A stretch of DNA of 64,000 bases from assembly GCA_022496185.1 (NCBI GenBank), contig WTXG01000025.1:62001-126000 (forward strand), written 5' to 3'. Within the stretch, counting starts at the first letter, position 1. Every line of letters starts with the position of its first letter. The stretch is from Multifurca ochricompacta. Taxonomy: Eukaryota > Basidiomycota > Agaricomycetes > Russulales > Russulaceae. The position numbers and the translations under genes are program-made. Below the pieces are notes generated by a model. The model was not told where the DNA came from. It was given only the letters and a program-made list of their open reading frames with translations, and searched no databases. Positions 21,748-34,581 of this stretch are shown one piece after another.

Positions 21748-24704
21748 TCAAACTTTGAGCGCTGCCTGCCTCCTCTTCTGCAGCGCACCTTCGTACGCCT
21801 TGCATACCCACTTGACATACGCAATGCCACGAAGATTATCAGTCGCCACGAGGCGATGATGCAGCACCTCCAGATCCGCAAACGTCAGGAGCGGTGGCAC
21901 ATCGTCATCCTGTATGTCCAAGGCGCTTGTGAGTCGCACAAGCGGGCGATCGCCGACAAGCAATACGCGCATCGCGCGCATGTCCGGTCTCTTCTGCGCG
22001 GGTGGCTCGCGCACGGTGTAGGGAGGATAGCGGGTGGCAAAGGCGCGCAGGCAAACGAGCGCTTCGTCTAACCGGCTGGTCCTGTCGAAAAAAAAAAAGA
22101 AAAAAAGATCTAGCTGTCAGTTCAATCATATACGAGTTTGCCCGAACTAGATGAGCCAAGTAGAACGGGGTACTAGGACGTAGGGGAATGGGAGATAAAA
22201 AGGATTTTTCAAAAGGGAGGGAGAAAAGGAGTAAAGAGGACAATGCGCGAGGTGGGAAGTAAGGGAATGGATGCAATTGCATGCTTACAGGGAAAGGACT
22301 CGGATCCGCGCTGCATATGCGCGTTGGACGTGCCGTGCGCTCACACGCACTTGCGAGTTTTCGAGCGCAGTCCATTCACCCCATGCTTCTTCGGCAAACC
22401 TTGAGACGGAGGCCCGCTCGGGTCCGCGGCGCGCACCCGCGCAGCGCTCCAGTGCCTCAACCAGCGTGAGAGCGTCTTTCTCCAAGCTGTGTTCTGCAAA
22501 AATCGTACGGAACATCTCGTGTGCCGTCTCGAGTGACGCGTGTGCATAGAATACCGAGAGGTACGCATTAAGGAGGCGCGGCGTAACGTGAACGTCTGGA
22601 AGAGGTGGCAGGGGATCCGACGGGAATGATGGGCGAGAGAAACGAGAGAAGAGGGCACGAGCTTCACCAAGCACCTCTGAACGACTTTGTGGGGGTAGAT
22701 GTGAAAAACTGGGATTTTGCAGCGCCTCCACAGGTGCCGATAGTTGATAGTCAACAGCAGACGACCCAGCAAGATTGGGCAGTGAACTGAGCGATGTGCT
22801 TGATAGACCTGTGTTGCCTTTGAATTCGCTTGCGAGAGGAGCCATGGAACGCTTGAACGGAGGCTTATATGTTGCATATGCGTGGAAGACATGAGTCATG
22901 ATCCGTTCGTCGACAACGATATCCTTGCTCTCCGGTCTCTTTCGTGCTGCGTTGACCATCTCGGCAAGTATCCAACGTACGCGGCTCAAGTCGCCAATGC
23001 GCTTTGCACCCTCAAGTAAGGCACTGAATGTATGCGAATCGGGACGGAACGCGCCGCGTCCCCGCGCGTCACGGTGAGAGTCAAGCATCTCCTTTGCTAA
23101 GCGGAATGCCTCGTTGACGTATGTTTTTGAGCCTGAGCGAGCGCATGCAAGGATCGCTGCCGTGTAAGCACCAGCAGTAGGCTGTATTCCACGGTCGATG
23201 GTCATTTCAGTGAAGAGGTCGAGAGCGCGCTCAGGTTCGGCGGGGGTGGGGAGTGCACAAGCGTGGATCATCTGTGTAAAAAGGAGGGCATCGGGATGCG
23301 GGTGCGCAACGTATCGCATGTGCGAGAAAATATCCCAAGCTTGAGCGTGCGCGAGCGAGGAGGGTGTACGAAAGAGGGCAGCAAGGATTCGCGAATAGGC
23401 TGTCATGGGTGCTGGTCGACCAGCGTTTTCATAGGCATGAAGAAGTGACAGTGAACTTTCAGGAACCGTGCCTGCTGGGACGCTCTTTTCGTGCGCTTTA
23501 ATGTGTAAATGGCGCTGGCGGTCGGTGAGTGGACCTAGACGAATGTTTGACTGGGACAATTCAGTGCTTGTGGTGTCGCACCTTTTACGAATGTCTGCAT
23601 AAACTGTTCCAGACCTAACACATCCCCTCTCCTGCATGCCAGCCCATAACATCGTTCGCATGCTCTTCTACGAGCTGTGTTCCTGATGCCTTTGGGAGAG
23701 TGAGCGACCTCGTAGAAAAAAACATAATGACGAACCATCATGAGTTCCAGAGTGGTTTTGGCCGAGCGAGGGTCGTCGTGCGCAAGCTGGTGTTAGATCT
23801 TGTTAGTATCAATGTGGGGCATGCGACGCATGTACGCACGCAAACCCGTGTGAGAGATCTCCATTCCTCAACTGAGAGCACGGCTAGCGGCACGCCATTC
23901 GTAGATATTGATCTTGTCCGGAGGATGACATGGGTAATTGGATATACCCTCCAATTCGTAATTATTGGAATCAACAGACTTAATGCGACATGGTGTAGTA
24001 GCGATGAGGAACCGTCGCCAAGACTGGTCCCGTAAGCCTGTGACTCTGTCTGACTCGGATTGCGTGGAGAAGCTGGTTCCGCTCGTTGTTGTAGCAAAGC
24101 AGAGAGCATGTCTGACGAAACAGAAGAAGAGGAGAGGGGGATATGCGAGACACAACAGCCTCCACGATGGCTTTATCTTGCTCTTGTATGGACAATTCCT
24201 TTGATGAACTGGCGGTGGCTCCAGCTTCATCACTGGGTAAGGCAAGTAAGTTTTCGTAAAACGCAATAATTCTTCCTCGTCATATGTGAGGTTAGATGGC
24301 ACATTCTAAGGAAGACATCAGGGAAAGCAAGCCAAAAGACCTCGCTTTTCTTACCTGGTTTTCGGTAGGGACAGCTAGTGCCTGTACTCGACGCGCAAGT
24401 TCACCGGGAGAGATTGAAGCCCTAGCAGGGGAGCTTAACGGGGACAATGCACGCTGTTGTCTCCGTCTTCCGCTACCAAAACAAAAGTTCAAATGAAAAA
24501 AGTAGAAAAATATACTCTGTGAACATACCGGGGTGAAGTGACAGCAGGCGGCTCAGAGAAAGTAGATGAAGACTGAGATACCAAGGCCGCTTGTTGCATC
24601 CACCTTTGGGAGCTCATCGAGACATGTGAAAGAGAGGGCGCATATACTCGGAGAATAACTAGGTCGAGAAGGCCAGAGGGAAGAGATGTTCTTCTTAAAA
24701 ACAT
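21748..24704 (-). CDS. Pentatricopeptide-repeat-type mitochondrial protein
   Basis: A large helical-repeat protein, probably a mitochondrial RNA-binding factor. The N-terminus is Arg/Ser-rich without acidic residues (MFLRRTSLPSGLLDLVILR), like a mitochondrial presequence. The main exon (22285 to about 23560) has 35-residue-type units, for example ALDLFTEMTIDRGIQPTAGA, YTAAILACARSG and RVRWILAEMVNAARKRP. The final exon ends VKWVCKAYEGALQKRRQAALKV at 21748. Upstream exons lie at about 24537-24704, 24360-24470, 24235 to about 23860, and 23795 to about 23600. One frame slip occurs at the G5 run 24136-24140 (sense C5): one extra base joins VVSRISP to LSSSSVSSDML. A second change of frame near 23560 may be an intron or another slip. 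The precise family member is not identifiable. Confidence 0.7.
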
Positions 24705-24950
24705 TGGATTGTAGTGCGCGTGAGTTGCTCTCAATGCAGGTTTGTATTGGTGATTGGTGAGGTGGTGCCGTGCCCGTCCGTGTCACTGCCAGCTCAACTC
24801 GAAACTCGCAATTCGCGAAGGAACGCAAACGCAACTCGCGATCGCGACGAATCCACGAATCACGTGAGATTCTAGTGGTGATTATCGGATCCGGGGATCC
24901 GAATCTCTTGCATTTACTTTTGGCCCCCAATCCCGAGAGAATTCTTCAAG

Positions 24951-24958
24951 TATAAAAA
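24951..24958 (+). promoter_or_regulatory. TATA box of the malate dehydrogenase gene
   Basis: TATAAAAA lies 87 bp before the MDH start codon, followed by CT-rich DNA and CACAATGG at the start. This is the clearest core promoter in the window. It fits a strongly expressed housekeeping gene. Confidence 0.6.
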
Positions 24959-25037
24959 CCCGTGAAAACCCGTGAATTCATCGCACTGTCCTTCACCTGA
25001 ACTATTCTTATTTCTCTCACTATACATTCCTCTCACA

Positions 25038-26545
25038 ATGGTTAAGGCCGTCGTTCTAGGCGCTGCTGGTTAGTCGCACTCTTCCTCTCGCTTCAATCAG
25101 TCCCCAACCTCAATCTTAGGTGGAATTGGCCAGCCTTTGGCCCTTTTACTCAAGACAAACCCCCTGATTACCGAGGTGACATGGCTATGCATGGCGAGGC
25201 ATCGAGTACACACTAAAGCGTGAATGTCTTCCAGCTCGGCTTATTTGATATCGTCAACACGCCTGGTGTTGCTGCCGATCTCTCTCATATCGCCACTCCC
25301 GCAAAGGTCGAAGGCTACCTTCCTCCGGATGATGGTCTTGCCAAGACCCTCAAAGGCGCTGACATCGTGGTCATCCCTGCTGGTGTACCCCGAAAACCAG
25401 GAGTATGTATTATCCATAAAACTTGAATACGCTCAGCACTGACTGGTCTTTAGATGACCCGGTGAGTTTTCTTTCTTTTACTATTTTACTGCGGCTCACA
25501 AGCGACGATCTAAAAGAGATGATCTATTCAAAGTGAGCGGAGTCAGAGATAGAGGTCGACAAAGGCACTTACCGTGGGCAGATTAATGCTGGTATCGTTC
25601 GTGACTTGGCCACTGGTATTGCCACAACAGCTCCGAAAGCATTTGTTCTCGTCATTTCTAACCCCGTCAACTCCACTGTTCCCATCGTTGCTGAGGTCTT
25701 CAAGCAACACGGCACCTTCGATCCCAAGCGGTGTGTCATCTACTTGATAAAAACAAAAGGGGAAGATGGTGCTGATAGTGTTAAATAGGCTTTTCGGTGT
25801 GACGACATTGGATGTTGTGCGCGCTTCGACCTTCGTCTCCGAGGTCATTAACGATCTCTCCAAAGCACCTGAAATCGTCGTTCCAGTTGTCGGAGGCCAC
25901 TCCGGTGTCACTGTATGCAAACTATTCAGGGCGTTATCTTTGCACTGCTTAATCGGGATCACAGATCGTACCCATCCTTTCTCAGTCATCCCACCCTGTT
26001 CTTTCATTGCTCGATGGTGACAAATTAAAGGCGCTCACTGATCGCATTCAATTTGGAGGCGACGAAGTCGTCAAGGCGAAAGACGGTACTGGGTCCGCGA
26101 CACTTTCGATGGCATACGCCGGCGCAGAATTTGCCACCAAGGTTATCAAGGCTTTGGCGGGCGAGAAGGGCCTCATCGCTCCTAGTTATGTCCACCTCGA
26201 CGCAGACAAAGAAGGTGGTGCTGCCTTGAAGAAGGAAATTGGCAAGGATTTGGACTACTTTTCAACGAATATCGAGATTGGAGTGAGTTGGGTTTTTGTA
26301 TGCTTGCTAAGGGGGAGCCGCCTATCTGTTTGACCTCTGTGACAGCCCAACGGTGTCGAAAGGATCATTCCTCTTGGCAAGTTGACGGACTACGAGAAAC
26401 AGCTCATCGCCGCTGCCGTCCCTGAGCTCGAGACCAACATTGCGAAGGTTTGTTCTTTTTACGGAGTTTACCGTTTCGGACATCGCCGGCTGATTGATGT
26501 GGGTAGGGAGCTACTTTCCAGAAGGCGCCTCCTGCCAAGGTGTAG
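25038..26545 (+). CDS. MDH: Malate dehydrogenase, cytosolic form
   Basis: NAD-dependent interconversion of malate and oxaloacetate. Ten exons give 336 residues: 25038-25068, 25120-25175, 25235-25402, 25454-25461, 25517-25532, 25582-25730, 25789-25912, 25965-26282, 26346-26447 and 26507-26545. The Rossmann motif is [17 protein letters not shown]. The substrate loop is [18 protein letters not shown]. The catalytic His lies in GGHSGVT. The protein starts [12 protein letters not shown] with no mitochondrial presequence and ends KAPPAKV with no peroxisomal signal, so a cytosolic location is inferred. Exons 4 and 5 are only 8 and 16 nt and together encode the MTRDDLFK loop. All phases close without indels. 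Confidence 0.93.
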
Positions 26546-27290
26546 AGCTCGAACTAGAAATGTATGAGATGAAAAAGCGCGATGTGTATGTTGTTGAAAG
26601 GGTTCATGCCGTATATAAAACAAAAAATAAACGTTGAATTTATTTTATTTTTCCGAGATTGTGACAGGAACAGGACACACAGCGCACTGACGACTGACCC
26701 AGGTACCAGGACCAGGACCAGGAACTCGCCAACTCTCACTTCAAGGAACTGAACTGCTCATGAAATTGCATTTAACGCGGCGTTGAGAGCTTCGGCACGC
26801 ACATCGAAAGCCATACAGCGCCGGTCGCACATATGCCATACCCCGGAGTTTGCGCTCAGCCGGGTGAGTGATTGATTATAACAGCGCAATGAGCAGCATC
26901 GATTACTCTTCTCCGGGCTCCGGCTCCGGCTTCTTGCTCGACTCGACGCTCGACTTTTCTTTTAACAATCATCCTTTGTTCCCTCGCCGTCACCGACAAT
27001 GAGGCTCTCCTTGCTAATCGATTTCAATCAACCGTCGCCTACTAGTAGTGCCGCGTGGTCGTGTGTTTCGACCACATTCGGATTCATTCTTTCCTTCTCT
27101 TCATTTCAGAGATAAACTGTCAAGTAACCGGCTTTTCTGACAATTTGTTCTTTTCTCTTTTCGTTCCCAAGCCCCCCCCCCTCCCCCCTTCTGTTTTTTT
27201 TTCTTCTCGCGCTCCCCCACCTTTACACCACTCCACATACGTAGCGCCTTGCCAATTGCCAAACATCTAGGTGTGCTTGAGTGTAACCTG
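26546..27290. other. Intergenic
   Basis: About 745 bp between two plus-strand genes. It carries GC-rich short repeats (CTCCGGCTCCGGCTTC at about 26915) and polyC/polyT runs near 27170-27200. No coding region was recognised. Confidence 0.45.
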
Positions 27291-29073
27291 ATGTCAAGTG
27301 TTGGTGGCGCAGAATTTGAGCACTTGTATCAATGTCTAAAAGGTTGGCGGCTCACTTCGGTAAGTATATACGCGCGAACCTAGTTCCGTTGCGTCAACCC
27401 GCCCGCCTATGGGATAATGGGAAACCGTTCAGTTTCATCTTCGATTGGCAGGAGCGTAATGGTTACTGACCGCTTCCCCCTCTTCCCCCGGCTTATCGCT
27501 TGCAGGATCTCGCGGGTGTGATTTCCTATTTTTTTTGCGCTCCACCTTGCGAGATGCTAATTGACATTTTCTGAGTTATCAGTAGCAAGCGCTGCTTTAA
27601 TCGTGAGTTGCGCATTCGAGTGACGTGCGCCCGCGTGATGGCTGAAATTAGCTCGCTCCGGTCATGGGGTGTAGTTTTACGACTGGTTTTTGACAGGTGG
27701 CGATGAGGTACGTGATTGATTCTGGGCTTGTTCCCATCGCCGCCAACGTTCGCTTCGAGGCAGTTGGGTCTCCTCTGGCGTTGGGATAGAATCACCTATA
27801 CTCGGATACTATTCATATTTGCACGATATCCAGCACTTACCTGTGCCGTTGTGGATCTGCTTCCGGTACGCCCGCCAAGTTGGCCTGTTGCAGGCACAAC
27901 ATTCGGGCTGATGACCAAAGGTAGACGACAGTTAAGCTTGGCAACGTTACGACATGTCTGCGCCTAATCACCATCATATTTTCGGAGCGTGAGCGTCTCT
28001 TATTGTATTGCTAGTAACTGACTCAATGTGTCAGTCATCCTTGCGACAAGGACGTGGGCGATCTGGGAAAAGAGCCGCCCGATACTGTTGTTCCTAGTTA
28101 TCTTGGCTATCGTACGCTGTCAGTTCGTTGTCGCTGTGAGGTCCGGACTGACCTGGGTGACTGGAGGCCTGCACAACAACAGCGATTGTGATAATTGAAA
28201 GAGATATCGTCACAACCACTGGCATGTGCTTTGAACTCGTCTTGCAAGTGCTATGTTGACGCTCCAAACTGGCCTATAGTGGCGCCATCTGCTATTCCGA
28301 GCATCCAAGGCGTGCAACAATGTCAAACACTGACGAGTGCCGTCAAACATGCGTGGGTCGTACCATATCTTGTTACAATGTTGTTCGAAGCTGGTTTGTT
28401 CGACCTGGATCGCCAACCCCGCATGTCATGACTGATGTTGAACAGTCGTGTTGGGTTTGACGTTATACAAAGTCCTACAGTATTATAAAAATATCCCGAT
28501 ACAGTCAAGATCAAGGTTGCTGGATGTACTCTGGATCGACGGTTCGACGTTTAGCCCTTTCTAACACTGATTGGGCTGACTAATGCTCTCGCTTGGACAG
28601 GCGTCATATATTTCGTTTTCATGCTTCGTGCGCATTTTCTTCTGTCTTCCCTGCCTGGACATCGATCAGAGCGCGTACAGTTCTTGGCATCCTGAATATT
28701 GGACTGGTCCTGCAAGTCTCTGTGAGTCTACCCTAAACAATTGCGACCACGGTCTCACTAAAGGATTCATAATTGAAGACCCCACAATTGCGAGGAGGGG
28801 GGACTCAGTAAGTTTAGATGTGAATACCGCGGACCGCGGAGCTGTGCTGAAGGCGTTTGTACACTCAGATTACAGACGGTGTTGCATAGCGTTCTGTCGA
28901 CGCGGATTGTGCTACATATAGCGGCGACATCGAAACAAGATCTTGTCGATTCTCGAAGTACATTGGCCCAGCACCGGTTTTCGACAAGAATGGAATTCGC
29001 GGATGTATCTGAGGTTACAGCAGAAGGCGAGGCCAATGTGCATGTAGAATTAGAAGAATTAGAAAGATTATGA
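27291..29073 (+). CDS. DUF6533-like multi-pass membrane protein
   Basis: An integral membrane protein of a type abundant in mushroom-forming fungi, function unknown. Spliced segments fit the family order. The N-terminal helix with the signature is VASAALIFYDWFLTGGDE, then LLWRWDRITYTRILFIFARY. Next come LITIIFSELILATRTWAIWE and KSRPILLFLVILAIVRCQFV. A loop follows (PSIQG, with a luminal Cys), then LGLTLYKVLQYYKNIPIQ and GVIYFVFMLRAHF. The C-terminal tail is MHSVLSTRIVLHIAATSKQD, ending in an acidic, Glu-rich stretch at 29073. About eight short introns are needed. The start at 27291 (MSSVGGAEFEHLYQCLK) is inferred from splice phase. Some internal exon edges (27850-27935, 28140-28440) remain approximate. 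Similar proteins usually have about seven helices. Confidence 0.7.
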
Positions 29074-29264
29074 TTATGATATTCGTCAAGTTTCAAGTCC
29101 ATGTGACATGCTTGAACGCGGCGCGGAGAGGAGAAGAGAAGAACACGGTCACATGACCTATACTATTCGTTCGAATAGTCGAACACGAACATCAACTCTT
29201 CTCGTTCACAAGAACCACGACAACATCATACTCCTCCAAGGGCTTCTTGGTTCATCCCTTCGTC

Positions 29265-32200
29265 ATGTGGGCCAAGCTCAGTAATGCTCTTAAACCTCGT
29301 CCTACCTTGGAGGAGACAGAGTCCCCAAGTCCAGATGTCATGTCGGGTGCACTGGAGAAGCACCCAAACTTATCTGTATATCACAATAACGACGACAATG
29401 AGAACAGGCCTACAGAAGAATCCTTTCCCGTACCTAGTCCGCCCAGCTCACCTTCAAGACAACGAAACGGGGTATTCAGGCGAATGTCAAAAGCTTCCAA
29501 GCAAGACGGCGGTGAACCTTCGAAAACTTCTACACTGAAATTGTCATTACGTCTGCCAAAGAAGGTGAAATCTCACTTAAGTCTCAATACAAATGGTAAG
29601 TGCGCTCTCATGAGATTTCGTCCCGCTGTTCACTGGAGCATCGTCAGCGTCTCAAGTTTCTGTCAACACTGTCCCAGATTCCGCAAGACTACCACCAACA
29701 ACAGATCCCATAAGACCATCAATTGACAGCATGTGGCGCCCAGAGACCCCTATGGACGGCAGATATGGCTCTATTCGCTCCATCCTTCGTGATCGTAACA
29801 CACCTGCTACTGGGCAAAGTGTCCGCTTCTTCTCTCGCGATGCTTTCAAAATCATGACGCCGGAAGGCTCAGCTACCAGCGAGCAGGAAGCATCCCTACT
29901 CCTAGATAACCTAAATCTCAACGAAGCCAATCCTCAAGTAGAGCTCTCGCCTTCCGGCTCACGTTTACGCCACCGTATTCGAGCACCTGTCCAAGACTTG
30001 TTCCCGCCTGCGCAGAGCACATCATCTCCACCAGTGTCGCCATCTGGTGTCGCCCAGTCCTTTGGCTCAATGATGCCAATACCCCCGCCAGAGGTCACCA
30101 ATATCTTCGACATGTCCCAACGAGACCTGTCGCTTAATACTGATAATGCTGCAGCACCTCTTCTCGATGACGCGGTCGAGATCTTCGACACTGACCAGTC
30201 CATGGATGACGAAACACAGCAAGTTCCTCAACAGCCGACGCCATCTCCAACGGTTGCTTTATCGCCTAAGGAACCGAACCAAACAGTCTACCTTTCCATG
30301 GAGAGCTCGAAGGTACTCTTGCACGACCGTAGCCAGTCTTTCAGCTTTGGCCAGACCGTCTTCCGTCCCATGCCCAAAGGACACTCCACGACTGGGCCTC
30401 TTGGTAATTCACCCACGATCGAACCTTCCCCAGGTCGTAACCGCGTGGTAAGCGAGTCCATGTTCCATACCCTGTCGCGAAACGGCAAGAATCCGGAGTC
30501 GGACATCAACGATCCCACGTCCGCGGCAGTTGTACTATATTCAACGCCAGCCGCGGATCGCACGTCTAACTTATCTCCTGCACCTTCCGAACCTGACCCG
30601 TTCCGTGCCAATGCGACGACTTTTTATACGCCAGGCACTTTGCTCCCTCCGTCACCACCTACCGCTGCTACAGGACACGCGCGGAAGCCATCAAAAGAAG
30701 AGGGTCTTATCTGGTCCTTGCGGACACAACTCGCACTTCAGCAGGAGCTATGTGCGCAATACGAGGTCGATCTTGGCGCGCGGGACGCACTTGTCTCCGC
30801 TCTTACTCAGCGGGTCGAGACTGCCGAGAAAGATAATGAGAAGCGTCGAGGGGCTGTCCGCGGGTGGAAGAAGAAGGTTCAGGAGCTCGAACGTCTGTGT
30901 CGGAATCTTGAGGAAGAAGTGGATCGCAGCCGTGAGGAAAGCGTGGAGCGAAGCATTATAGATGAGGCGAGTGGTGAGGCGCTGAGGCAGCTGCATAAGC
31001 AAATCGCTGGGCTCGAACGTGAAAAGGATGAAATGGTAAGGACTAGCCTAATCGTCTTGGACCCACCGGCGAAGGTGAAGGAGATGGAAGACGAGATCGC
31101 CAATCTGAGGGAAGAGCTCCGTCAACGTGATGAGATCGAGCGCGACTTACAAGGGGATCTCCGCGCTGCACAGGAGCAGATCGAGTTGCTGAATACTGTG
31201 GGCGCCATGGACGACGAGTCTCGTATCGCGTCTATTGCAGCGGCAAGTGAGGAGCAAGAACGCCACCGGTATGCGAGGGATGAATGGGAGGAAGAACGAA
31301 AAGCACTGCGCCGGGAAGCGGAAGAGGCAACGAGGGCTTTAGCGAAGAAAGAGGAAGAGATGGTTGTCTTGCATGAGGAGCTCGAGGCGCAGTGGAAGAA
31401 TACTGAGCGGGCAGGGGAGCGCATGGCACAGTTCATGGAAGAGCGCAACGTGTTGCAGAGCGAGCTCGTGGCGCTCGAGGCGAAGATTGAAAGCATGGAG
31501 CTAGAGTGGAACAACGCGGATAACCGTCGTTCGGAGGCAGAAAACGCATTGCAAGAGGTATTTGCTGAAAAGGAGACCCTCGAGCAAGTTAAAGTTGAGG
31601 TAAGTAACGCAGTGTCTCCCCCCACCTCCCGGTGTGCGCTAATGTCCCGTCCGCGTTTTTTCAGCTTGAGGCCGAATTAGCCGAGTCGCGTCAGCATGCT
31701 GACGATCTGAACGGCGCTCTCCTGGATGCCGAGTCGCTCCGGCAAGAGCTTAAATCCGCCAAGGACAGTATTACGCGCCTTAAACAGGACATTCGGCAGC
31801 GCGACGCTGAGCTCGAGGAGCTCGCGCACCGCATTGTTGCTCACGAGGACGAAGTTGAGGACGCACGAACAGAACTCACCACACTAAAGCGCGAGCGGGT
31901 GCGCACGACCGACGAGCACGGCCGTGCACTTGCAGACCTTACCATGCGTACAGAGAGCGTTCAGGCGGAGCTGGAGGCTGCAGTCAGAGCGAAGGATGAT
32001 GCAAACGTTGCTGCGGATTCGCTGCGGGAGCGTGTAGGTACCCTCGAGGCGGAACTAGAGAAGCTAAGGAAGCAGGTCCGCGACTTGCAGGCGGAAAGTG
32101 CGAATCGTGAGGTCCACATCTCCCAGATGGAGAAGCAGCGAGAAAGGGATCGTGAGGACCTGCAGGGGCTCAACATTGCGCTTTATTCGAAGCAGCAGGA

Positions 32201-32896
32201 GCTTGAGTTGGTCAGTTTAAGCTACAGGTCATCTTTTGCCCATTCTGAAAGCATTAAAAAAATTCACAGATGAAGCGTCGGATGAGTGTCAAAGGTACAG
32301 CGGGCACGACGCCAGCCCCGAGCAAGGTCAATCATATCCGCCGGGAATCGACTACCTTCTCTCCGCCGAGCACTTCCCGCCCCGTGTCTCGTCTCTCCGA
32401 TGCAAGTAAAGACGCACCTAAGGTCGGAAAGGGTGAAGTGCCCTCGACGACTGCACGCGTCACGGCATTGGGCAAGAGTGTCCGTATTAATGCGACAGCG
32501 ACCACCCCGACAGGTGTAGCACCTAACAAGGTTCCAACGCCAACAACTGTCAAACCCTCGCGCGCTGTTGAGGGTTCTGTGGGGCCGTCGCCTCCCACAC
32601 GACAACGAGCATCGCTCTCTACTACTACTTCCCCGACTGGGGTGCATCATACACGTGTGCCATCCGCATCCTCCGCACTTGGCCGCTCGGGGACCAAGTC
32701 GCCACCTGCAGTGACAGCCGCGGGGTTGCGACGCCCATCCTCAATGTCTGGCACTGAGCTATTACGCCAGACGAAACTGGCCACCGCAGCGACGGCATCG
32801 TCACTGTCAGACATGGACCGCTCGACATCGCAACAGAGTTCGTCGGGCTCAGTATCAGACGAAAAGGAGAACACGATGCGACCGTCCCACGCGTAA
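29265..32896 (+). CDS. Long coiled-coil protein, possibly Cut12-like spindle-pole component
   Basis: About 1150 residues from four exons: 29265 to about 29594, about 29638-31600, about 31666-32211, and 32271-32896. The N-terminal third is disordered and Ser/Pro-rich. It contains IRSILRDRNTPATGQSVRFF followed by SRDAFKIMTPEGS, which resembles the ILR-x-PGTP-x-TGK-x-VRF motif of Cut12-type spindle-pole-body proteins. From about 30690 to 32210 it is almost continuous heptad coiled coil (for example ELERLCRNLEEEVDRSREES). The C-terminus is Ser/Thr/basic and disordered. The ATG at 29265 (MWAKLSNALKPRP) is preferred over the upstream TTG in the same frame. The coiled coil is certain. The spindle-pole assignment is an inference from one short motif. 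Confidence 0.75.
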
Positions 32897-34581
32897 CTGG
32901 GTCAACATCGGTGTCACTGTCAGCTGCGTCGAAACGGAGATCGATGATTGCAGCTCCACTATCATAATTTTTCTTTTTTTTTTTTTTGACCTTTTGACCA
33001 TCTTTCTCAAGGTTTTTCTTTTTTTTGCTATTCATGCCGGCGTTCCTCGATGTACACATGTATACATTAAGACACCTCGGCCAAGGAAAACCAATCTTCT
33101 CCATAATTCCTTGTTGTTGCTGCTGCTGCTGCTCTGATCTTGATTGCACTATAATGCGTCATCTCTCTCTCTCTCTCTCTCTCGCCCGCCCATTTTAGAT
33201 TTCACTTTCCCAATGCCTTTCCCCCCCTCCTCCCTATGTCTATTTATTGGATCTTAAACACGACACCCCGTTCGATGAGTCGCGCAGCTCGACTCTCTCT
33301 TCGCCTTCTCATTTACTCACAAGTGTAACCTTTCGACCATGTATGACCTAGCGATCCTATCCCGCGCTCCTGACTTCACGTTATTTGAGTGGGGACGATG
33401 AGTTAACTATAGCGTTTATGACTAGTCCAATGACCATATATATTCGATGCGACTGCCCTTTTCTTAGGCTGCTGGATTACCTATAATTCGGTAATTCGTG
33501 AACGTAAATAGTAAATTTTTGGTTTGGGCAACGGTGGTTAACGTTAAACAGAGAGCAAGAAAAAGAATACCACTGCCTCTGCAGATACGCAGGCATGCTC
33601 TAAACATTTACACACATCATGATTCCCTTTATTTCAATGAATCCACAAGAGGAGAATGACAAAGAACCTTCTTGTAGATGGATACTCATAATCAAAACCT
33701 GGACCTTTCAGAGTCATCGGACAACAAGCAAGCAGAGCGGCGCGGCGCGGCGCCGACACGACACGACACGGCAGAAGATAACAGGTTCGGACTTACTTAC
33801 ACAAAATGCCCATGCCTCTTCGCTTCGTAAACGGGATAGGACGGGAAAACTAGGGGTATATATCTTGTGTGGAAGCCGATCAATGTCAAAACCCCTCCTC
33901 GATGCATCATAAGCCCATAGTCGCATATCCACATCGGGGGCTGGTGGTGGTTTCGCCGGGCAGCGGAAAGTCAAGTCCACAACAATTTCGAGTGGGGAGG
34001 AGGGCTGGGTTATGAGGAGAAATTTGTTGTTCCTACGAACGTTGGCAAATCGGGCATCCGGGCGGGATTCAGCGCAGCGCAGTGACAGTGACGCCGTGCC
34101 GTTCCATGTATGCCCTTCGAGACGTCAATACTACCCCTTCCCTCTACAAAGGCAAGGCCGAAGGCTGAAGTGGATGAAATGTATGTATGCAAGTATATTA
34201 ACAGTCGTACTCTTACCCCTGCAATAACAACGCTATGATTATTGTTTTCTTCGAGAGGACGCCAAGACGAGCAGAACAAAAAGGTAATGGATTGTGATTC
34301 TAAGCAATGTACAACGTACAATGTACAAAGTACAAGTAGAAAATGCGTACATGAACTATCAGAAGTAAAAAAAGAAAAGAAAAGAAAAAAAAAAGAAAAT
34401 ATGCAACCCAATCAGTATTAATAGTGCGGGACCATTCAATAGTGTACATATATATAAAAAAGAGTGGGTGGAGGCCGATATCGCGCTGGGAAGGAAAACA
34501 GCCGATAGGTACAACCGGTGAAGGGGAAAAGATGATGGTAAGGGTACAATTTTTCTCGTTCTATTTCTCGTCGAACCATCT
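32897..34581. other. Intergenic, convergent, simple repeats
   Basis: About 1.7 kb between convergent genes. It contains T-rich runs (32978-32989), a TTG/TGC stretch (33110-33131), a (CT)n run (33162-33182) and GGCGCGGCGC-type short repeats at 33738-33770. No protein or RNA gene was recognised. Confidence 0.5.
33162..33182. repeat. (CT)n microsatellite
   Basis: About ten CT dinucleotides in the 3' flank of the coiled-coil gene. Confidence 0.85.

Noticed and set aside
31122..31625. Ser-rich minus-strand frame opposite the coiled-coil gene
   Set aside because: It is the reverse shadow of the Glu/Lys-rich heptad coding sequence.
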